Notes: generated by a model not told the origin, from the sequence alone. Counted from the stretch's first letter, positions 46,797 through 57,894 are shown. The stretch is 64,000 nucleotides of DNA from Angiostrongylus vasorum (GCA_018806985.1 JADANN010000098.1:558001-622000); one strand, 5' to 3'. Numbers and translations are program-made.

Positions 46797-47085
46797 AAAA
46801 GGGCGTGTGTGGCGTAGTGGTCGGTGGGGTACTGCAACACACACATACATTCAATCCCCGCGCCCATGGCCCACCAAGCCTTCCATCCCACCGGGGTCGG
46901 TAAATTGGTACCATACTTGTCTGGTAGGATAGCAGCACTGGCTCGATACATCGGTGGGCCACCGAGAGTCTTTGTAAAGGCCAGATATTCATTCAATCAC
47001 CTCCAAACGTTGCTAAATGGAGTTGAATGCATGTAGCATCCCTCAGGAATTGATCAAAGCCGAGAGCTTTATTTTAGCTCTATTA
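46797..47085 (+). mobile_element. SINE-1 (tRNA-derived)
   Basis: Clear copy: GTGTGTGGCGTAGTGGTCGG head, CATTCAATCCCCGCGCCC B-box region, CACCAAGCCTTCCATCCCAC, TAGGATAGCAGCACTGGCTC and CCCTCAGGAATTGATCAAAG at the 3' end. Confidence 0.8.
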
Positions 47086-47314
47086 TCAAGTTAGTTTACA
47101 GGATGAGTCTGTATCAGTTATGGTTAATGGTTATTTAGGAAATAGCTAATCGGTGGTAAAGATTTAAGCTCGATCATTACAATCCTAAATGAAGCATGTC
47201 ATTTTTGATTTAGCAGCTCAACTTTTTCGTCTGTGACGGTCACTCGTATAGGATTTTAGTCACTATAGAATACTAATGAGGTCTACTAACTTCATGAATA
47301 TGACTTCAACGAAG

Positions 47315-47655
47315 CCGAGATATTTGCAAAACTCTGGACCGCAGGTGCCTATGGTGGGGAACGAACGCGCTATTGTCCTTTCCGGGGAGTAACGCGTTCA
47401 CCACCACACCATGCAGGTCCTTCGTTTCGCCCTGTCTCTCAGCTAGTTCTATCGATCTTTTTTGCCATCAGCAATCACCCGTCAACGGGATTGATCTGAA
47501 CTAGCTGAGAGACAGGCGGAAACGAAGGACCTGCATGGTAGTGGTGAAAGCGTTACTCCCCGAAAGGACAATAGCGTTCGTTCCCCACCATAGGCACCTG
47601 CGGTCCAGAGCTTTTGCAAATATCTCGGCTCCGTTGAAGTTATATTTCGCAATAT
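47315..47655. mobile_element. SINE-3 foldback (two inverted arms)
   Basis: A palindrome-like element: left arm about 47320-47455 and right arm about 47497-47650 are near-perfect reverse complements (TTTGCAAAACTCTGGACCGC against GCGGTCCAGAGCTTTTGCAA). The loop between them is about 40 bp. Each arm carries a tRNA-like stretch (GTGGTGAACGCG, CGTTCGTTCCCC). Confidence 0.85.
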
Positions 47656-47785
47656 ACCCTGCCATCAAAAATAGTAGGCAGTAAGCAAAAAGTTTAGAAT
47701 TCATGAATATGTTTTGAAAAGTCAGAGTACAAAGTTAACCGAGATAAACGATAAAAATTAGGAAGTTTTGGAATTATTTTTTACG

Positions 47786-47970
47786 TGACCCTTCATTAGA
47801 GCTGCTGTGCGGATTCAACACTTCTTGCATTCGATTCGTTTTCCTGCTACTCATCGTCTGCAATCATCTTCCAACACTTTGCGTGTCGTTTTGCCTGCTG
47901 CTTGAGGAGTTCGTCTTCTTTATGAGTGTCGCGGAATGCTGACTGAGCAAATTTTCCTTACATTCCTGTA
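47786..47970 (-). mobile_element. SINE-2 3'-half fragment
   Basis: GCTGCTGTGCGGATTCAACA, CATTCGATTCGTTTTCC and TCGCGGAATGCTG match the reverse of SINE-2 in order. The head is missing. Confidence 0.55.
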
Positions 47971-48079
47971 AATAGTGAAGCCAAGGCGTCACAAAAATTT
48001 GGAAACAGGCACAATTGATGTAAGCCCAGGTTAGCGTTAACAGCTTTACCATACATTAACTTCTCACAGCAGGATTTTT

Positions 48080-48200
48080 TTGCATGTCGAACTGCGATGT
48101 ACAGCGGACGGCTGCTCGTCCAAGTATGGAATTTCAGGCTGAGAACGAGGTCGACATTTCCACCTGGGAGCTCGGCTAGATGTAAATCATAGGTAGAATC
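48080..48200 (+). mobile_element. HR1 fragment, diverged
   Basis: GTCGAACTGCGATGTACAGC and CAGGCTGAGAACGAGG match the HR1 5' third. The rest is missing or unrecognisable. Confidence 0.45.
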
Positions 48201-48454
48201 AATGCATTTCCGCAAACAATATAGTCGCAACAGATGTGAAATGGTGACGATCTGGGAAAGTGCTAGAACGATTTTTGAGACTCCAGGGACAAAAAAGTCT
48301 TACCCGAACTACAAATTACCATTCAATGTGACATTGTGCTAGAATCCGCGTTCTACGTGATTGGCGAAGACGAGCCACTCACTCAGTGCTAACCTAGATG
48401 TCATTTGTTTCGGGTAACGTTTTGTATGTGAACTAATTAAATAGAATTACACAG

Positions 48455-48630
48455 ATAGCTGAGCACGTAGAGGGCAGCACAAGGGAGATTCCCAGTAATA
48501 CATACTGGATGGATTGATCGTTCGTTCGATCTCGTGCGACGGATCACCAAGCCTTCCATCTCTTATAATGAGCAAATGGTCCTAGTGCTGTCCAGAAGGA
48601 ATAATACTTGATACATGTATTTGTATTGTT
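48455..48630 (+). mobile_element. SINE-1-like fragment
   Basis: GATAGCTGAGCACGTAGAGG head, GTTCGATCTCGTGCGACGG B-box-like region and ATCACCAAGCCTTCCATCTC shared with SINE-1. The 3' half is not seen. Confidence 0.5.
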
Positions 48631-48634
48631 GAGC

Positions 48635-48845
48635 TTACACGAGTTTGATAAAGATATTTATTCGGCAAACGTTTTGACGGTCATCTTCATCAGAACCGAT
48701 GATCCGAGTCGATGGTTCAAGCGGTTCGTGTTCTTAACGTAGGGTCTTCGTCGCGCACCGGGCTGATTCTTCCTCAGTGGAGCATCTCTCTCGAATAAGC
48801 CATAATCACCCAGAGATGCTCTTTTATACAGCACAATTGTTTTTG
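48635..48845 (-). mobile_element. Short hammerhead-bearing element
   Basis: Reverse-oriented relative of 43935-44155 and 53160-53385: GAGCTTACACGAGTTTGATA, ATTTATTCGGC, the hammerhead-like motif, CGATGATCCGAGTCGATG and GTGGAGCATCTCTCTCG. Confidence 0.65.
48662..48701 (-). ncRNA. Hammerhead-like motif, G12 mutated
   Basis: Minus strand: TCGGTT-CTGATGA-AGATGACCGTC-AAAA-CGTTTGCCGA. The CTGATGA box is perfect but GAAA reads AAAA. Likely inactive. Confidence 0.45.
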
Positions 48846-48849
48846 ATAT

Positions 48850-49460
48850 TGTTATCCATTGATAATATTTGTTTTTTCAACAGATAACCCACCCTGCAGC
48901 AGTCGTCGGTATTATATTAGCTAACACAAAGCGAATGGCAAAATAAAATGGTCAAAATTACTGACTTGATACCTCGATATGCCACTATAGCTCATTGTTT
49001 AGCCCAGACATGCATTCATTTCTCTACGTAAACCTAGACGAAATCCAATGAACATTCAGAGATCGCTTAGGGGTAAATCAATTCCGAACGCTTTGTCCTC
49101 TTTATCCGACACCATTTTTTATAAAGTAACCCTAGAAGAGCTCCATATAAGTAGAGATACAAAGAAATGGCATGGAGTTCAGGGAAAAAAGCTTGCGCTG
49201 TCCTTAAGGAGAGAAACATGTGTTTGAGATCCATCCACAGCTGTTCTTCTGAAGCTTTGCAATAAATGAAGCTAAAAAATAAAAACAAATTTGATAGCAG
49301 TTAATAGATACCAGTTAATATAAATATCCCACTTCTTGGTGACGTTCATTTTTTCTACTTCTTCCAATGATATCGATTCTTCTATGAACGTAACTCAATT
49401 CAGAGTGAGTTAATAACTCTCTGTTAAGAAGACTGATGATGGGTTAAAGCCTTTAAATTT
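48850..49460. other. Upstream of phosphatase gene
   Basis: No first exon with a start codon could be assigned for the phosphatase at 49465. No recognised repeat. Confidence 0.3.
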
Positions 49461-49464
49461 CCAG

Positions 49465-52400
49465 AAAACATCAGAAAAAATTAGACAACAATGACAGTTC
49501 GTTTGATGGCACTATTGAAGATTATACGGATCACATCATCACGAAGATAACAAATGCTGGTTTCACAACGCCAATGTAAGAATAAATTGCTCAGTTCCAG
49601 AAGAACAAGAGACAATCGTTATTTCTCCTTGTCTACTCCTTCCCTCTCTTTCTGTTCTTCGCTGAGGTAATCTTCTCTATATGGGATAACAAGCCAAGCC
49701 ACTATACGAAGGTTAGATAAACGAAGATCTAAAAGCCTATTACGATATGAAAACGATTGACCACTTCGGTTATAGTTGTACACTTATAAGCCCAGTGACG
49801 ATCATGTTGGTAGAGTAGCATATAATTCGTATCAATTAGCAAAGCAGAAAGTACTTGTATCTCATCTGTTCTCTTGTTGATCGCCGAGTATGTCGAATCG
49901 GTGTTAATGAAGTGTTGTCAGAGTCGCATGCTAGAGTTCCTTAGAAGGACTCGCTTACTCAGGAAAGACTGTGAGCGCTTCAGGGCGCTAATTAACGAAC
50001 TTTGACAATAAAGCCAAACCATGTCATCACCTTGAATGTTGTTGCTCAAAGTGCTTGGCTAGCGCCATAGGAAATACTCATACAGCCCAGCGTGAATCCA
50101 TACACCTAATTTCGCACAAACCCATACTTTTTACGTCTCGTTTTCGAAGTGTGTTCTTATAGATTTTGAAGACGTGGTAGTTTCACAATAGATGAAGAAT
50201 CCGCTAAATACTGCGTGTTTCGACTATAGTTCTTTAAAGGCTCTGAACTTCACGCAAAACGTTACGATTACCGTGGATCCAAAAGCATGAGCGCGTCGTT
50301 TGAGTTCGCTTTATCAGTAAAATTCACATGTAACTCAAAATCGGCCTATCCTAGTTTCCCCTTCTTCCGCTTAGTCTCTCCTTCATGTCGCTTCCCGCTC
50401 CCTCAATACACTTGTTGTTTAGCTTTTCTAGTCAAAGAAACACTTCTATTGGTGCAGTACCACTCTATTATCACTATTACAATCCACTTCGCTATCACTA
50501 TTCACAAGCTTCACTTTTTCTTGAGCTGGGTTTTGTTCAATTTGTGCAAACCTGCATCCTTCCTTTGTCTTCTTTGAGCAATCTGAGAGCACTATCTTTG
50601 CATCATTGTCAAATCCCAAAATAGCGGAAATGTCGGTCCGAGTTCCACAGGAGTAGAAAACTTCATTGGGAATTTGCCACCAGGGCACATTTACTCTTCG
50701 TCCCAATCGAAGAGCTTCATTATCCACTGAAATGCAGTAGCAAACAGCCTCAGCGTGATTTGTGTTGTTTTACTAAACGCGTTTTCCTATGAAGATGGGA
50801 AGAGGTAGATGGAAGAGCTGTGATAACACTGAGATAAAGTTGTTATGTAGCACTATACCTACTCCTTAGTCGAGGAGCGCTGGTATTACTACATTCGTTT
50901 CGAAAAAGTTTTACTTAATACTTGATACTTGAACGGTCCGTCCTCACCGGTTGTGCGGCCCCCAGCACCCCAGCATAATCACCACTTTTCATAGATTTGC
51001 TGGTTAAATGAGGAATAATTATGCTAGAATAGATCGCCCATGACCACCACGTAGAACAAATACAAATGTGAGACAACCATAATGATGCTGAGATATTTGC
51101 AAAACTCAGCACCACCAGTGTAGAGGAGATCGAACACGCTTTATCCTTTCCGGGCTAACGTTTTCACCACCATTTTTCATTGTGGTTCAGCATCATTAGG
51201 GTTATATTTCACATAATAGCCTGATGTGAAAAACTCTAGTGGACAGTAAATAAAATGTTGAATTCGTACAAAACACTTCCTCTGGACTGTGAAATTCTTT
51301 AAAGGCCTTCATCGTTGCTTCCAGAATTAAGCACAATGCACCTGAAGTTGACGTTCGGTTAACGGTCGACGAAATCCGGAATGTATTCGCCAGTGCTACC
51401 GATTCGCTAACGAGTCATAAAGGACTTATTAGGTTGTCTAGGTGAAACAATAAATTGTTGTTAACAGGCTGTCCTCGCATTTTCAAATCTTGCACGCACC
51501 GCAATGTAAAGAAGCTGCGGAGTAAAATCGTGTGAAGGTGGATAAGTCACTTGTGAGAAACTAATTTGTGTAATACGTGTAGCGCAGTATTTAGAAGTGC
51601 ACTGCAGGGCGCGCTGAATCGGATGCTGATTCCACACCACCAACGGGCTGTTTTTCTAATGAATTTATAATGTCCCAGGCTCAACGAGCCTTCCATCCAT
51701 TCGGAGTGAGCAAACTGGCCCCCAGGTTTGTGTGAAAGGATAACACGAAGGATAACAACCCTGGATTGATGGATTGTAAGGCGACCATAAGTGACTATTT
51801 AGGTCAGATATGCATTCAGTCACCTCTAACGATGTTTGTTAATGTCGAATTCGTGGTGCACCCCTTACCTATTGACCAACGCCGAAAGTGTTACCCTTTT
51901 TCGTCCAACTTCCTTCCGCATCTATTGAATGAGGAAATAACTGATTTCCCATTTATCGGCGTTGCACGTGAACAATCAATCTGCACAAGCAGCACCGCTC
52001 TCTCGGCGAACACGAAGAGCACCCTATGCCGGAATTGCCTTTAGCAAGAGGCCACCCAGTTGTACCACGGTTGGTTCTCCTATGGTGACTGCCTACACCC
52101 ATGAATTCATAGCTGAAAATGGACTTGTGTTATGAAGCAGCGACCACTTCAAAGAACAGAGCACGTTTACGTCATTTACTGGCTTTATCTCACAAATTTC
52201 AAATTTTGAACCGACAACTACAACGTCCACCACTAAGATAGTTTTCTGCAAGCCATCTGAAATTACTAATTTGCGTGTATTGTTACACTTTGTCCACCTG
52301 TGGCTAAGACGATGTATCTCCCTTTGTAATGAATAACTGAAACCCAAAAACTTCCCGTATCACAGAAAACTGATGAAGATAAAAAAGTCTACAGAATATG

Positions 52401-55400
52401 CTGTTGAGAAAGCTTGCCGAGTGCCCAACAGAAATTTGAATGCTTCTGCATTAGCCATTTTCCCTATGGAATGCTGAAAGAGAGGAAACGTTGCAAAGCG
52501 AACTGTACGCACTCCGTAGCTGTGCGCTAGTTCTCATGAACACAGATGTTTGTGTGATTGTGAATCATTCATGTACGAAGGTAAAACTAAACTGATGCAG
52601 TACGGACAAACAACTTATCTTCGGAATTCACTTCCAACATAGGGAAGGAGAAGGCAACATCTGGTTAACGTTAACACTTTAACAGTAAGCCATCTCGAGG
52701 CCGTCTACCCAGCGTTGTTCTGACCAGCTCATGATCTCTAATAACACAGCGGTAGTCAGTGACTATTTCTTTATTTGAAGCTGTGACTTTAAATTAACAC
52801 AGAATGGTAATCGTAACCTGGTTTAGCGTAATTGATTATCAGGGACTCGTTGCCAGCCATTGTTGTGAGGCGATCTACACGGTCAGCTCGTAGATTTGCG
52901 AAAAATTATCGACCGATGCGGAGATCCTTCAAGAAATACTTATGTATTTCTTGGTGACTACGTCGATAGAGGAACTCAAGTAAGACCAGGTTTTAGCTAA
53001 TCCTTGGAAGATACTATATAATGTTTCGAAAGCGACATTCGTTTAGCCTCGGTATGATCAATCAACATGTATTCCTTCTTTTGATAAGCTTACATGAGAT
53101 TGACAAACAATCTTTATTCGGCTTACGTTTCGAGTTCCCGGACAATTAAGATTATCAACAACCAGCACCCTGTATAAAAGAGTGTCGCCGTCTAAGAATG
53201 CCTTATTAGAGAGATGCTCCACAGAGGAAAATCCGACTCGATACGAAGACAAGGATGCCACCTTGACACGCCAAACAACTGTGGAACATTGACTCGGATC
53301 ATCGGCTCTGATGAAGACAAAGACCTCGAAACGTTAGCCGAATAAAGATTGTTTGTCAACCTCGTGTAAGCTCATCAAAGAGAAGGAATATGTATACTAC
53401 GCAAATTCTTCACTAATTTTTACGTCTAAGGTTTAGAGTTGGCAATTCTGTTGTTTGCCTATCAGATTCGCTATCCGGATCGGGTGTTTCTGTTACGTGG
53501 AAACCATGAAGATGTCAAGACGACCAGCACGTATGGTTTCTACGATGAATGTATGATAAAAATATGGCATACGAGGAGAATGGGTGATTTCAAGGCAGTA
53601 TTGAAAGCTTTTCATCTTATGGCACACCAAAGAAAAAAGACTTATTTAGAACCTGCCTAGCGAAACTTTAAACTTAAATGCAGCGTTAAGAGGGAGCGAG
53701 TTTGGAAATTCTGATAGTAGGAGACATAGGACCCACAAATTTATTTTTCTCGCTTATGAGATGAAAAGTAGTGAGAAACTCTGCTGATATATGTGTGAAC
53801 GTAGTGCGGTGTTCGACACTTGGATTCTTGGACGACCCGTCCACACTAGTTCTGCGGGCCCCAGCATAAATTCCACTTTTCGGAGTTTTGCTAGTTTAGC
53901 CATTGTGCTTTCCCGGAGTCGCGAGGTCAGCCTGGCCAAATTCTGCACCAGATCGTCACCACCGCAGGCAGTTGCCACCCTTGTGAATCAGAGAGAGATT
54001 TGCCACCATGCGACTAGTTTGATAACAGGACGGTGGTGGATCCTACTATTGGTTTACTGTTAGCTGTGCTTTCTGGTGGAAACGCTGAACTCCTCCTCAG
54101 CCTGGGAGACCCTGCTGGGTGGACGTAACCCCCTGCTGTAAATGGCAGCCCGACACCCAGGAACACCTCCCAGCCACGATAAGGCGGTAAACCTTTGAGA
54201 GGTGGTGCTTGATAATGTCTCTAAATCTGTTACGAAAGCAAAGGTAGGAGATATCGTTCCCGGATGAGAGACTAGTATTCCTTGCTAGATGGAAGGAAAG
54301 GTGCGCCTTAGCATGTGTGGAAAAGTACACGGGACAGCAACAGGTACTATGTTGAAAGTCAGGATTTAAGAGCTACAGAAGGAAATACGTCTAAAAAAAG
54401 CCTAGTGGCAGAGCATGAAATACTGAAAAGAATAGCCGAGGTCACTTTTGCAGCGCACAGTGGGTACCATAGTTAATGAAATTAAAGCTCGATTTTTGTG
54501 TAGATCGTTTGGTAGAACATGAATTAAATTATCTTATTTGTCAATAAGTAAGGGTTATTCAGGTTTACCTTGCACTAATCAACGCCTTCAACCACTTGCC
54601 GTTTTGCGCTCTTCTTGGCGAAAAGGTGCTTTGCATGCATGGAGGTCTTTCTCCTTATATCACCACATTAGAAGATATCGAAAGGGTTCGTTTAGATCTT
54701 TCTCTGGTTTTTTGTATTACCTAACCTCACACACAGATCTTCTGGAAGTGCAATGGTTATAGATGCTGGGCAATACGTGCGTGGTCACCAGTCCGCCCTT
54801 ATCCCTAGTCAATCCAGATGCTCGTCCTTCTGTAGTCCGCAAATTGGTAGCAAACTTATGCTGAAAGCTCCCTCTGATTCCTAAGAGACTATTTGAGAAG
54901 AAAATTTGGCAACGCTCTACTTGAGCTATCCCAGAACCACAGAGAGAATCCATTCGACTGCTCTTCAACGACATTCATGAAGAAGACAAGTTTCTCAACA
55001 AACAGCCGAACCTATACGCTCATAGGAGGACTTTCTTCAATAACACATGCGAGTCAACCAAGTTTCTTGCACTCTCTATAATATGCGAAATCGGGCCATA
55101 CAAATCATAAAAAATGATAAAAGAAAACAGCTCTTTGATGGTTAAGAGGTGGAAAAAACACTAAGTTTTTGTCTAATTGCTGACGGAAATTTGCAGATCC
55201 CACGTCCATCAATAATACCTCCATATGGTATAATGTGCGATATCGTTTGGTCAGATCCAGACGTCCTTCAAGTGAGGATCTCTTCTATTAAGTGGCTTAC
55301 ATGTTAAAAAACTGCGTATCAGTAGAAGATAAAACAGCAATATTACCACGTTTGCGATGGTACACCTTGATGTCAATGCCGACGTGTGGGCACTTCATTT

Positions 55401-56890
55401 AGAACCGTTCGATTTATTCCATTACCATTTCTTTTTCACGCAAACCTTTAACTGTGATACTATTCACGTCAAATCAGTAGTTACCTGACCACAGATTATG
55501 GTAAGTGTTCCCCTTGTGATTTCCGTGCGTACTGTAGGGATACAGCAATAAAGAGAATGGTGCTTACGAAAATAGTAGGATATCTAGATGTTGGACTATT
55601 ATAAAGAACATGCGGCATGTATCCAAGTGCAGTAGAGTGAACTTAATGGCCTATATGAATGAGGGGTCCAGGGATTTTAATGGTATGGAAAACAAGGGCG
55701 CGTGTGGCGCAGTGGTTGGAGGCGTCCCGCAAGAGACACGTAGAACCGATCCCGGCGCCTACGGCCCATCAAGCCTTCCATTCTTCCGGTTCGAGAAATT
55801 GGTACCAAACTTGTCTGGGAGGATAGCAGTACTGGCTCGATACATCGGTAGGCCACCATGAGTCATTGTAAAGGCCAGATACGCATTCAGTCACCTCCAA
55901 CGATACTTAATGAAGTCGAATGCAAGGTGCATCCCTAAGGGATTGATCAACGTTGGGAGCTTTATCCTTTGTCCTTTATGGAAAACCATTAAACATGGTA
56001 AAATCATTTTTCTTGCTAAGTAACTGTCATATAAAGTTTCTCAGTAAGTGAATAAGAATTTTAGCCAGGATGGTCTTTGTCATGCCGCGGGATCTCATTC
56101 TCGTTTGACAAGTCGGTAGTTGACGAGTTCCGCACAAATCATAACATTGATCTCATCATCAGAGCACATCAGATAACCGCAGAGGTAGTTCAAAAAATGT
56201 CATTTCATCTGAGAAATTTTTTTGCATGTTTATTACTTAGAATGACGCTTATGACGCGATGCATGGAGGTGCAGTGCAATACACTAGTGGTCCCTGGTTC
56301 TGATCCCAGGCCCCAGTACTAACCAAAGTCCATCTGGAGTCGGAAAAATTGGTACCAGACTTGTCTGTGAGGGTAGCGAGACTAACTTTATATATCGGTA
56401 AGCCCCGGAAATCGGTATACATTCAGTCAAGTTGAGTTTGCGTCTAATGCCTAATCCTTTTGTCCCTCTATTATTTGAACAGTTGATTGCTATGCAGTGG
56501 AATTCAATGCCTCGAGAAACCTCGTTTCGAATAAAATTAATTCCCACATGATGACTTTGCGAGTAGGGACATAGTTCTGGTGCCAATTCGCCGACTTCAG
56601 AAGGATTGACGACTTGGTGTGCACGAAGAGTGGGATTGATAGGAACCTATATACAATGTAAGGCATATTTAACCTTCGCGCTATATGCGTCTTTAAGATA
56701 CAGAATATTTAATTGTGTTAAATCACGTCAAGCCTATTCACTTGCATGGCCTTCATACTATTCCATAAATATCTAGATGGTTCACGGAGGGTATCGAATG
56801 CTCGGTGGTGGACGACTGGTGACGATTTTTTCCGCCCCCAACTACCTGAATATGATGAACGGTGGTTGTGTGATAAGAATTAAGAGAGAC
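49465..56890 (+). CDS. PP1-like Ser/Thr protein phosphatase
   Basis: Exons: 49465-49575 ([19 protein letters not shown]), 51325-51432 ([17 protein letters not shown]), 52843-52979 ([30 protein letters not shown]), 53431-53597 ([20 protein letters not shown]), 54563-54685 ([15 protein letters not shown]), 55197-55271 ([14 protein letters not shown]), 56065-56184 ([20 protein letters not shown]) and 56777-56890 ([17 protein letters not shown]). All PPP metal-binding motifs (GDxHG, GDYVDRG, GNHE, HGG, RAH) are present, so it should dephosphorylate Ser/Thr substrates. The loop after SAPNY lacks the usual CGEFDN, as in divergent nematode PP1-like genes. Frame faults: one extra base just before GDLHG (52868), and the 52979 donor junction is one G short of CAAGGTAAG. 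First and last exons were not found; introns hold HR1, SINE-1 and hammerhead-bearing repeats. Confidence 0.85.
49580..50925. other. Phosphatase intron 1, nothing recognised
   Basis: Intron between the first two recognised phosphatase exons. The 96- and 93-aa open frames at 50287-50727 on opposite strands have no splice or family support. Confidence 0.3.
50930..51010 (-). mobile_element. HR1 3'-end fragment
   Basis: ACTTGAACGGTCCGTCCTCA and CAGCATAATCACCACTTTTC match the HR1 tail in reverse. 5'-truncated, as expected for a retroposed copy. Confidence 0.6.
51080..51240 (-). mobile_element. SINE-3 fragment
   Basis: TGCTGAGATATTTGCAAAAC, GATCGAACACGCTTTATCCT and TTTTCACCACC are shared with the SINE-3 arm. 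A further inverted piece (TCAGCATCATTAGGGTTATA) may follow at 51190. Confidence 0.55.
51572..51905 (+). mobile_element. SINE-1, diverged
   Basis: GTGTAGCGCAGTATTTAGAA head, CTCAACGAGCCTTCCATCC, GATATGCATTCAGTCACCTC and CCTATTGACCAACGCCGAAA keep the SINE-1 order, with small insertions. It lies in phosphatase intron 2. Confidence 0.65.
51910..52840. other. Phosphatase intron 2 remainder
   Basis: No additional exon or recognised element. The minus-strand 84-aa frame at 52093-52347 is unsupported. Confidence 0.3.
53075..53385. mobile_element. Short element with inverted ends and hammerhead
   Basis: Ends are inverted: GATTGACAAACAATCTTTAT at 53098 against ATAAAGATTGTTTGTCAACC at 53343. The right arm has a complete hammerhead-like motif (53302-53341); the left arm keeps only its GAAAC half. 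It lies in intron 3 of the phosphatase gene and has no coding capacity. Confidence 0.75.
53302..53342 (+). ncRNA. Hammerhead ribozyme candidate
   Basis: TCGGCT-CTGATGA-A-GACAAAGACCTC-GAAA-CGTT-AGCCGA. Both core boxes match the consensus and stem I has six Watson-Crick pairs (TCGGCT/AGCCGA). Stem III is a single A to U pair; the cleavage site is after GTT. Stem II is short (G-C, A-T). Confidence 0.6.
53819..54201 (-). mobile_element. HR1 SINE-like repeat
   Basis: Reverse copy almost identical to 36723-37107. It lies in intron 4 of the phosphatase gene, antisense to it. Confidence 0.85.
53819..55880 (+). repeat. Partial duplication, parent copy (copy 2)
   Basis: Counterpart of 36723-38785. 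It is inside the complete phosphatase gene (intron 4 to intron 6), so this is the likely source copy. Confidence 0.85.
55696..55970 (+). mobile_element. SINE-1 (tRNA-derived)
   Basis: Nearly the same as the 38607 copy for its first 180 bases, then diverging toward the 3' end (CCCTAAGGGATTGATCAACG). It lies in intron 6 of the phosphatase gene. Confidence 0.8.
56252..56460 (+). mobile_element. SINE-1-related copy
   Basis: Head GAGGTGCAGTGCAATACACT with B-box-like GGTTCTGATCCC, body GGAGTCGGAAAAATTGGTAC and CAGACTTGTCTGTGAGGGTA. Shorter and more diverged than the others; phosphatase intron 7. Confidence 0.6.
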
Positions 56891-56899
56891 GTAAGTGAA

Positions 56900-57150
56900 T
56901 TCATAGATCTGTGGTTGGCATTGGTCCTCTTTTGATAAAATTTTTAAACTAAGTGTTTGGAAAGACCAAGGAAAAAATAACCAGTCCAGTTGCGTTTAGT
57001 TGTGGTATTAAACAATCGCTCTAGGACGATAGACTGAAACAGATCATGTATTGACCACGAAGAAATGATATCCACCAGCTAACCCTTGTCGACATCGATA
57101 TATAAAGACCATGAACGTTGTAACTGTAATAATTAAGTGGAGAATAAAGT
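56900..57150. other. Downstream of last phosphatase exon found
   Basis: The exon at 56890 ends in phase 0 with a good donor (GACGTAAGTG), so at least one more exon is expected. None was identified between here and 59487. Confidence 0.4.
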
Positions 57151-57154
57151 TCAA

Positions 57155-57365
57155 ATCACAATACTGCTGAGATATTTGCAAAACTCCGGACCGCAGGTGT
57201 CAGCGCTGGGGAACGAACGCGCTATTTTCCTTTTCCGGGGAGTAACGCGCTTACCACCGCACCATGTTCCGCACCACAGATACCTGCGGTCCGGAGTTTT
57301 GCAAATATCTCAGCAATATTGTGGTTGTAATTCGCTTAATACCCTGCCGTAGAAATTATGGTAGG
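57155..57365. mobile_element. SINE-3 foldback, short
   Basis: Inverted arms (GCTGAGATATTTGCAAAACT against AGTTTTGCAAATATCTCAGC) flank a core with GGGGAACGAACGCGCTATT. The second arm is shortened compared with 47315-47655. Confidence 0.8.
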
Positions 57366-57479
57366 CGGAAAGTAAAAAAGTAAACATTGTGAATTCAACT
57401 ACAGCCTCAGCTTAACTGGGTTCAATGCCGATTTGGGCTACCCCAGACCAATCCCGCTGAAGGGTGATTGCTGATGGCA

Positions 57480-57690
57480 GAGATCGGCAGAACTAGCTGA
57501 GAGACAGACGAAACGAATGACCCGCATGGTGTGGTGGTGATCGCGTTACTACGCTGAAAGGATAATAGCGCGTTCGTTCCCCACGGCAGATACCTGCGGA
57601 CCGGAGTTTTGCAAATCCCTCAGCAATATTGTGCTTGTATTTCGCTTAATACCCTGCCGTAAAAATTATAGTAGGTAGAAAACAAAAAGT
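57480..57690 (+). mobile_element. SINE-3 single arm
   Basis: GAACTAGCTGAGAGACAGAC, CATGGTGTGGTGGTGATCGC, GCGCGTTCGTTCCCC and GAGTTTTGCAAATCCCTCAG in order, followed by AATACCCTGCCGTA as in the adjacent foldback copy. Confidence 0.75.
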
Positions 57691-57894
57691 AAACATTGAA
57701 AGTTCAAATCATTAGATTACACTTGAATTGTGAATAGAATGAACAATGCGCACATTAATTTAAATATTTTTTTCACTTAACGGCAAACTTCACAATTTTT
57801 TCGACCGATCGTCAGGCGTCATTCACAACACCAACAACCAAGACGTCACGTTCCACGAAATTTTCGAGTTGTCGGAGTTGAATAGGTTAAATAA

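Noticed and set aside
50287..50727. Overlapping 96-aa (+) and 93-aa (-) frames
   Set aside because: They lie inside a phosphatase intron, have no family signature and no donor/acceptor sites that would connect them.
53598..53660. Extension of phosphatase exon 4 to 53660
   Set aside because: The extra residues ([14 protein letters not shown]) would duplicate the part encoded by exon 5, while stopping at the GT at 53598 gives a phased junction into [10 protein letters not shown].
36723..55880. Both 2-kb copies as an assembly haplotype duplication
   Set aside because: Only two exons of the phosphatase are repeated and the flanks on both sides are unrelated, which fits a genuine partial duplication better; long reads would settle it.
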